From Tritrichomonas foetus (taxonomy: Eukaryota > Parabasalia > Tritrichomonadida > Tritrichomonadidae), in NCBI GenBank assembly GCA_001839685.1, contig MLAK01000111.1, positions 129,363 to 193,362 on the forward strand: a stretch of DNA of 64,000 bases, in the 5' to 3' direction. A program made the translations under genes and the position numbers. The notes beneath the pieces were generated by a model that was not told the origin of the DNA, did not search any database, and saw only the letters and a list, made by a program, of their open reading frames with translations. Of this stretch, positions 58,819 through 64,000 are shown piece after piece. The first letter of the stretch is position 1. Each line of letters opens with the position of its first letter.

Positions 58819-59076
58819 TATATATGATAGTTACAATTCGATGTATTGAACAATGAAACTTTATCGAAATCAAAACAATTGAGAAACATAAACAAACGAG
58901 AGATTTAAGCAAGTGAGAGACATCAGCAAATTGTAAACTGATAAAGCTTAAAATTAGAATTAGTAGAATAAAAAAGAAAAAAGAAAAGAAAAGAAAGGAA
59001 ATAGACAAAATAAAAATTTACTAACAGCTTTTCTTTTCTCTTCATATAAGAAGCTTTTCGTTTTTCTCTTTCTTTT

Positions 59077-60213
59077 TTACACGTCATAAGCGGATTCAAT
59101 TAATCCCGATGAAGTGTCAGATTCATTCACATCAATTGCTGTCTTTGTTTCCCTCCTATTTGAAGAGGATGATTCATCATCAGAGCTTGATTCTTTATCA
59201 TCTTGTTGATCACCTTCATTGCCCTCATCATCATCGTCTGACTTTGGAAGATCTCTATTTTTCTCCCATTTGAATCCACCCCACTTTCTCTTAATAGGAA
59301 TTGGGAGGAGCCAAATGAGACAATATTTTGCAGGACCGAAGACTTGAACCCAATTTCTCCAACATCCTAAATCATAATAGTTGTGTTTGTCACTATTCTT
59401 CTTCAGTTTGAATTGTTGTAAAGTTGTTGTATTGTGACATGTGTACCTGGTATGTCTCCTGAAGATGATGAAAATAAAAACAAAGAATCCCAGCATTGGC
59501 AATGCACAAATTAGCATTCCAATGTTCCCTGGCTTTATTGCCCAGTTATTTTTGAATTTGATACAGACAAGAATCAGCACAATAAACCAGTCAATGAAGT
59601 AAAGAAGTGCCCATACAACTTTTTGATAGAAATATCGGTAATTTTTGAGTCCAACCCAATTAGCAATCCATTTGCAAATGTGATCGGCCTTCAAAACAAG
59701 GCGGCGGGCTTGAACGCTGAAGCTTCCACGCTCAGGCCGTCCGTTATAAGCTGCGAAGTCGTATTGGTCTTTGTTAGTAATGACTCCATCCATCTGCTGT
59801 TCATATGTAAAAATCTCCTTCTTCTCGACTGCCCAATAAAATGGTAGATATCCTGGTGAGGAGCAAACTGCGCAAAAATAGGAGATAAGCCATATGAGGT
59901 AAAAGAACGATGTTAAAACAAGCATGACGATTTGTTCGGCGGATTCTAAAAATTCGATGATGGCCAAAATTGAAAATACAAAAGCAATTGTTAAGAAGAA
60001 TACCACAAAAAGCGGATAAGTGATATTACATTCCCACTGATTGCAGAAATAGCGTTTAATTACTGGAAAATAAACCAAATTGCACTTTCCACCACAGCAG
60101 CGGCAGACGTAACGCCATTCACTGAATTGAGGAACCTTTTGCATCTCGCCTTCAACCATTACAGTTCTGCCTTCGTAGGCATGAGCGTTCTTGCAACGCT
60201 TCGATTTTCCCAT
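59077..60213 (-). CDS. degenerate DHHC (DHIC) palmitoyltransferase-like membrane protein
   Basis: The product is 378 aa with four membrane segments at about 68-88, 96-117, 200-220 and 232-252. Between the second and third lies the DHHC-type region, but the usual Cys/His zinc ligands are absent (RPERGSFSVQARRLVLKADH, 159-178) and the motif reads DHIC (177-180). The following KWIANWVGLKNYRYF corresponds to the family's PW-x-NNCVG-x-NYRYF, and NTTT (261-264) corresponds to the TTxE motif. A Cys-rich segment (CRCCGGKC, 37-44) sits near the N-terminus. The tail is acidic and Ser-rich. The catalytic-position Cys180 is kept, so acyl transfer is not excluded, but loss of zinc binding suggests a non-enzymatic or altered role. 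Confidence 0.7.
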   Translation of the reverse strand: MGKSKRCKNAHAYEGRTVMVEGEMQKVPQFSEWRYVCRCCGGKCNLVYFPVIKRYFCNQWECNITYPLFVVFFLTIAFVFSILAIIEFLESAEQIVMLVLTSFFYLIWLISYFCAVCSSPGYLPFYWAVEKKEIFTYEQQMDGVITNKDQYDFAAYNGRPERGSFSVQARRLVLKADHICKWIANWVGLKNYRYFYQKVVWALLYFIDWFIVLILVCIKFKNNWAIKPGNIGMLICALPMLGFFVFIFIIFRRHTRYTCHNTTTLQQFKLKKNSDKHNYYDLGCWRNWVQVFGPAKYCLIWLLPIPIKRKWGGFKWEKNRDLPKSDDDDEGNEGDQQDDKESSSDDESSSSNRRETKTAIDVNESDTSSGLIESAYDV

Positions 60214-61014
60214 TTTGAGAGATGGTCTTTTGAGAAATACCGAATAGCTTTTTCAGACATCTCTATGAAAATATTGTGAAAATATTCACAAAAACACAGA
60301 AGGTTGTGTTAATTGAGATCAAAAAGTACGTTAAGGATGATGTGTCCAATAATAAAAACTGTATCATGAAATTTGTAGAACTATGAAATGATAATCATAT
60401 TATTACAAAGTAATCATTACTTTAGAATTAGCATTCATTAATATATATGAATTATAATTGGTAAGAGAAGATTATCTCTAATATTTTTTCCAAACTGTAA
60501 TCCATTTCTGAATCAAGTGAACTCGTTTACATACGATAAAGTTATATTAAATATTGTGTATGAATAGCATCTCTTTTAAGTTTTGATTCATTGAATATCT
60601 AATGGCAAAGTTTATTGCTTTCACTTATTTCAGATTTGAAGAAACATCCATTTCCTAAACTTAATATGAATATTAATTCTTCATTATTTAAATTAAATTA
60701 GGTAATTCGGAAAATGAAGCGATTTTTATCTCACCATTTATCGTTGAGCAATCAAAAACAGTTTGAACTCAAAGTTATTTTTGTGAATTATATAGAAATA
60801 AAAAGACTTTTATTTCGTCTTGTATATATATTTACTAGAATTGATCTGTATTTTTACATTCACATGAGTTATGCCATCATAAAAATATCTTTTATTGTTG
60901 AAAAAAGTCTTGATAAATCCCAGAAATAAGCCTTATAATATCACGTCAGAACATCAAAATTGAATGGAAATTTGACAAATTGACGTATCAAATTAATATC
61001 AAAAGGCGATTCTT
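60214..61014. other. intergenic region, possible gene remnant
   Basis: This 0.8-kb divergent spacer is mostly AT-rich. Parts of one plus frame between ~60500 and 60990 read as coding-like short segments (VNSFTYDKVILNIVYE; PEISLIISRQNIKIEW) separated by stops, hinting at a decayed gene. No family was recognised. A 71-codon ATG frame (60714-60929) overlaps this in another frame and is probably chance. Confidence 0.3.
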
Positions 61015-62193
61015 ATGTTGAAAGCTATCTATGTAATCAATAATGAACCAATCCCTGTTGTAGCAAAACTGCAACGAGGGAATATTTTAACTGATGTATG
61101 TGACGAAATATGCGGTATTATTCGAAATCATCCAGATCCAACAACACTTCAACCAATAATCAATAACCCTAATCATACATATTGCATTAAAAAGTCAGGC
61201 GAGGTATGGTTAGTGGCACAAATTGATGGAGATGGAGAAGCTATGCTTTACATATCAATTTTGGATCAAATTGAAGAATTATTACATCTTTATGTTGAAA
61301 AACCTTTAACAGATTTTGGTGTGAAAGATAATTTTGCAATTATATATCGATTACTTGATATATTCGTAGATTGTGGTTATCCACTTGTTGATGATTTTAA
61401 TGGAATGATCCAATTCATTCCCAAACCTGGTTTTGAAAAAGGACAACCAAATTTAGTTCAACCATGGCGTGCAAATAACATAACATATAAAAAACAACAA
61501 GTTTTACTTGATGTATCAGAATATTTTGATTATTGTGTAGCTGCAAATGGAAAAATTGACTTACAACAAATACGTGGAGAAATTCAAATGCTTGCAGAAA
61601 TTAATGGCAATCCAAAATGTTCATTTTCTTGGAAAAATGCTCCATTGTTTGAAGATGTAGCTTTTCATCGATGTGTAGATTTAACTAATTTCCAGACAGC
61701 TAGGAGACTAGAGCTTATTCCACCACATGGCTCATGCTTTTTAGCGCAATACAGAATGCAGCAAAATCAATTAAAACCTCCTCTTGAAGTTAAAGTGGCA
61801 CTTGTTCCAACCCTCGGGAAAATTGATATTCGCTTAACAACAACTTCTATTAAAGAACTTTCAAATGTAACAATTAAGTTTGCAATTGATTCACCAACAG
61901 AATCAACTTTGATCACAAAGAATGGATCAATAAATAACACAGGAGATGAATTTGTTTGGAATATTGGGTATCTAAAACAAAATGCTTCAGTGGAATTATC
62001 AGGAACTGTGAATTGTGATCAAAATTGTAAAAATGTACTTTTCAGAGTTGATTTTGATTTACTGAAGCAATTAATTAGTGGATGTGAAATGGGAACAGTC
62101 TTACTTGATGGTGGTGATAAAGATGTTTTTATAGGCGCAAAATATGAGTCTCATTGTGGGAAATACCAAATTCGAGCTGGAACCACTGCATAA
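61015..62193 (+). CDS. adaptor complex medium (mu) subunit, AP-3-like
   Basis: The product is 392 aa, near the ~415 aa of mu subunits. Residues ~1-130 form the longin-type sigma/mu domain (LKAIYVINNEPIPVV, EELLHLYVEKPLTDFGVKDN, YRLLDIFVDCGYPLV). After a linker, PWRANNITYKKQQVLLDVSE (~154-173) starts the cargo-binding mu-homology domain, with VAFHRCVDLTNFQ and LIPPHGSCFLAQYRMQ. The PW-R-x(2)-NI-x-Y form and short linker are closer to AP-3 than to AP-1/AP-2, but the class is not certain. AP-3 sorts cargo to lysosome-like organelles. The ATG at 61015 is the first in frame. Confidence 0.75.
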   Translation: MLKAIYVINNEPIPVVAKLQRGNILTDVCDEICGIIRNHPDPTTLQPIINNPNHTYCIKKSGEVWLVAQIDGDGEAMLYISILDQIEELLHLYVEKPLTDFGVKDNFAIIYRLLDIFVDCGYPLVDDFNGMIQFIPKPGFEKGQPNLVQPWRANNITYKKQQVLLDVSEYFDYCVAANGKIDLQQIRGEIQMLAEINGNPKCSFSWKNAPLFEDVAFHRCVDLTNFQTARRLELIPPHGSCFLAQYRMQQNQLKPPLEVKVALVPTLGKIDIRLTTTSIKELSNVTIKFAIDSPTESTLITKNGSINNTGDEFVWNIGYLKQNASVELSGTVNCDQNCKNVLFRVDFDLLKQLISGCEMGTVLLDGGDKDVFIGAKYESHCGKYQIRAGTTA

Positions 62194-62765
62194 TATTGAT
62201 ATATATCTATCGTCCTTATTAATTATTTAATAAATAACTATAACATACAAGCTTTCATTAATTTTTTAACCATTTGTTATTGAAGTACAAAATTATTTTG
62301 TCCTGAAAAAAACAAATAAAAAAAATGGTTAATAATATTTGGACATTTTCATTATTTCACTTTATTTTTTGAATTATTTCTTTGATACTGTTTATAAAAT
62401 GATCGAGTGAAAGGAGAAATATGAGATCTTAAAGAATCACATCATAATTAACCTAAATATTCTCATAGTCTTGCTCAAGATGAGTTTTCAATGATGACAT
62501 TGGCCTAATCTGTCTGATATCATACAAAAATTTTAGTAGTCACAATTGAAAAATATTCAATGGCAATATGTCACCACATTATTGAGGATTGTAAAGTTTT
62601 TCTTTCGGTTACTGGTGGAATTGCCTTTCAATAAATTAATAGAAATGATTGAATTGATACAATTTCATCGGAAAAATTGTATTGGATTAATTGTATTGGG
62701 AATGATTGAAAAAAAATGAGTAAATGTGAGAATTTTATATTTAATTTAAAAAATTGATTAATTTC
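62194..62765. other. intergenic region
   Basis: This AT-rich ~570-bp spacer between two plus-strand genes has no coding-like frame or repeat. Confidence 0.35.
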
Positions 62766-63911
62766 ATGGCGTCGCAGTACATTTCATCAGAAACTGCAAG
62801 CAGACTCCATTCGATGTATCCACAATATTCAACATCCATTTCGGCATGCGGGCAGGTCATGTTTGCTTATCCAGATCCAAATAATTGGACACCGCAAGGA
62901 GAAGGCTATTTTGACCTGTGTTCAGACAACGAGCAAAACATATTTATCAATGTTTATTCAAGTTCAGACCTAAGCCTCATTTTTCAGCGGAAATTAGAGA
63001 AAGACTTTTCGAGAGATTATGAAAAACTATCAGACAACTTTTATACATTTCCAAATAACAGCGAAGACAGCGACGACGAATATAGGGTAGGCTTATCGTT
63101 TGTCAGTGCCGAAGAAGCAGTAGAATTCGCTAATCGCGTGAATTTATTACGGCCGAAGAAAAAGCGATTTTTTTCGAAATTGAAGGATTCCAGTGTGCGC
63201 GCGAGTATTTCAAAGCCCGTAATTTCCGATTCTGAAAAGGACGACTCACAATATCTCACGAAGCAATTAGAAATTCATGGATTCACAATGGAAGACGTTA
63301 AAAACGGAAAAGTTGATCCAAACACACTTAAAGAAATATTTGAAACTGTTAATAATGCGACTGGCTCGACAACAACATCCTCTGCTCCATCAGGACCGAG
63401 TCGTGCGAAATCAATTTTCATTCATTCTAGTGATGTGAACAAAGAGCATAAGCCACAAAAAACACCAATTATGAGATCATCAACAGCTATTCCTGCTTCA
63501 ACCAATTCATCTCATCCAATTTTTGGCACATCAAAATTGAATGAGAATTCAAATTTGAATGAAAATCCATCAAAACCAAAAGAGCCTGTAATTAATTCAT
63601 TAAAGAATCCTTCATTCAGACTCATCACTCAAACAGGCGACTACAATATTCCTCCTCCACCAGCTGTCAAACCACCACCACCAAGTTACCCACCACCAGC
63701 CAACGCAAGAAAAATTCCAAAAATTAATTTGCAATCGCCTGCTTTTGCAGGTCCAGTTGCCACGCCCGTTGTTTTGGAACAACCAAATTCACTGCCTCTT
63801 CCTCATTTGCGAAAGATATCAGACCAATCACAACCTTCTGCGCCACTTGACCATCTCGCAGAATTGCAGCAGGTACTCGCGAAAAGAAATGCGCGGAAGA
63901 ACTCTGAGTGA
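62766..63911 (+). CDS. EVH1/WH1-domain proline-rich protein (WASP/Ena-VASP-like)
   Basis: The product is 381 aa from ATG at 62766; the four upstream codons begin with TTG. Residues ~25-130 match an EVH1/WH1 domain: QVMFAYPDPNNWTPQGEGYF, then FYTFPNN, VGLSFVSAEEAVEFANRV. The fold binds proline-rich ligands or WIP. A linker includes a basic RPKKKRFFSKLK patch. The Pro-rich region reads PPPPAVKPPPPSYPPP (~298-313), a likely profilin/SH3 ligand. The C-terminal LDHLAELQQVLAKRNARK resembles the monomeric-actin-binding motif of Ena/VASP proteins. No WASP VCA module or CRIB was recognised. The role is probably actin assembly, alongside the DOCK and ELMO-domain products of this window. Confidence 0.7.
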   Translation: MASQYISSETASRLHSMYPQYSTSISACGQVMFAYPDPNNWTPQGEGYFDLCSDNEQNIFINVYSSSDLSLIFQRKLEKDFSRDYEKLSDNFYTFPNNSEDSDDEYRVGLSFVSAEEAVEFANRVNLLRPKKKRFFSKLKDSSVRASISKPVISDSEKDDSQYLTKQLEIHGFTMEDVKNGKVDPNTLKEIFETVNNATGSTTTSSAPSGPSRAKSIFIHSSDVNKEHKPQKTPIMRSSTAIPASTNSSHPIFGTSKLNENSNLNENPSKPKEPVINSLKNPSFRLITQTGDYNIPPPPAVKPPPPSYPPPANARKIPKINLQSPAFAGPVATPVVLEQPNSLPLPHLRKISDQSQPSAPLDHLAELQQVLAKRNARKNSE

Positions 63912-63966
63912 ACATGTAAAAATATTAGTTTTATGACGAATTGAAACTATTTTTTTTTCCTTTATC

Positions 63967-64000
63967 GATATTCATTCTTTTTGTTGATATTCATTCTTTT
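63967..64000. repeat. start of tandem repeat, 19-bp period, cut by window end
   Basis: GATATTCATTCTTTT occurs at 63967-63981 and again at 63986-64000, a 19-bp period, running off the window edge. It starts 55 bp after the stop codon of the EVH1 gene, matching the other 3'-flank arrays. Confidence 0.6.

Noticed and set aside
60714..60929. 71-aa ATG frame
   Set aside because: It overlaps a more coding-like but broken frame and has no recognisable domain.

Overview
The window looks like nuclear DNA of a parabasalid protist, most likely a trichomonad close to Tritrichomonas or Trichomonas. It is AT-rich and has long uninterrupted eukaryotic genes with no obvious introns. Intergenic spacers of about 0.1 to 1.7 kb are full of short tandem repeats. 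The gene families are typical of trichomonads: a papain-type cysteine protease, a TKL kinase with a large helical tail, an ankyrin protein, EF-hand, CK1 and CK2 components, a DUF4419 relic and a mariner transposon. There is no operon logic. Neighbouring genes lie on either strand and sometimes share short divergent promoters. No rRNA, tRNA or CRISPR was recognised. Species identity is inference from gene content.

Layout. 0-13 kb: a SYCP2-like meiotic axis candidate (-), an importin-type HEAT protein (+) and a DOCK-family Rho GEF (+). 13-22 kb: a cysteine protease, a calmodulin-like protein, an ankyrin protein, a DHHC palmitoyltransferase and a CK2 beta subunit, all on the minus strand, with two minisatellites and a possible MITE. 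22-31 kb: a DUF4419 pseudogene, a Pol5/MYBBP1A-like HEAT protein, a VPS9 Rab GEF, a basic coiled-coil protein, a KANSL2/INO80D-type zinc protein, a C2H2 protein and a small membrane protein. 31-42 kb: a TKL kinase, a coiled-coil protein, an NT-C2 protein, a decayed locus and a PP2A-A-like HEAT protein. 42-54 kb: a ubiquitin-like protein, Rad9, an ELMO-domain protein, a large Crinkler/RHS-like NTPase and a CK1 kinase. 54-64 kb: an eIF2alpha-kinase-like protein, an LRR-like protein, a complete mariner element, a degenerate DHHC protein, an AP-complex mu subunit and an EVH1/WH1 proline-rich protein.

Functional themes. DOCK, the ELMO-domain protein and the EVH1 protein point to Rho/Arf-controlled actin remodelling. 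VPS9, AP-mu, NT-C2 and the DHHC proteins point to membrane traffic. Rad9 and the SYCP2-like protein point to genome maintenance and possibly meiosis-related chromosome structure.

The most unusual observations are: the SYCP2-like protein; minisatellites found again and again just 3' of genes, twice containing the gene's own stop codon; a Crinkler/RHS-like NTPase with a nuclease-like C-terminus; a DHHC relative that has lost its zinc ligands and reads DHIC; a kinase with altered HRD and APE motifs; and a cysteine protease frame with no ATG at its expected start.
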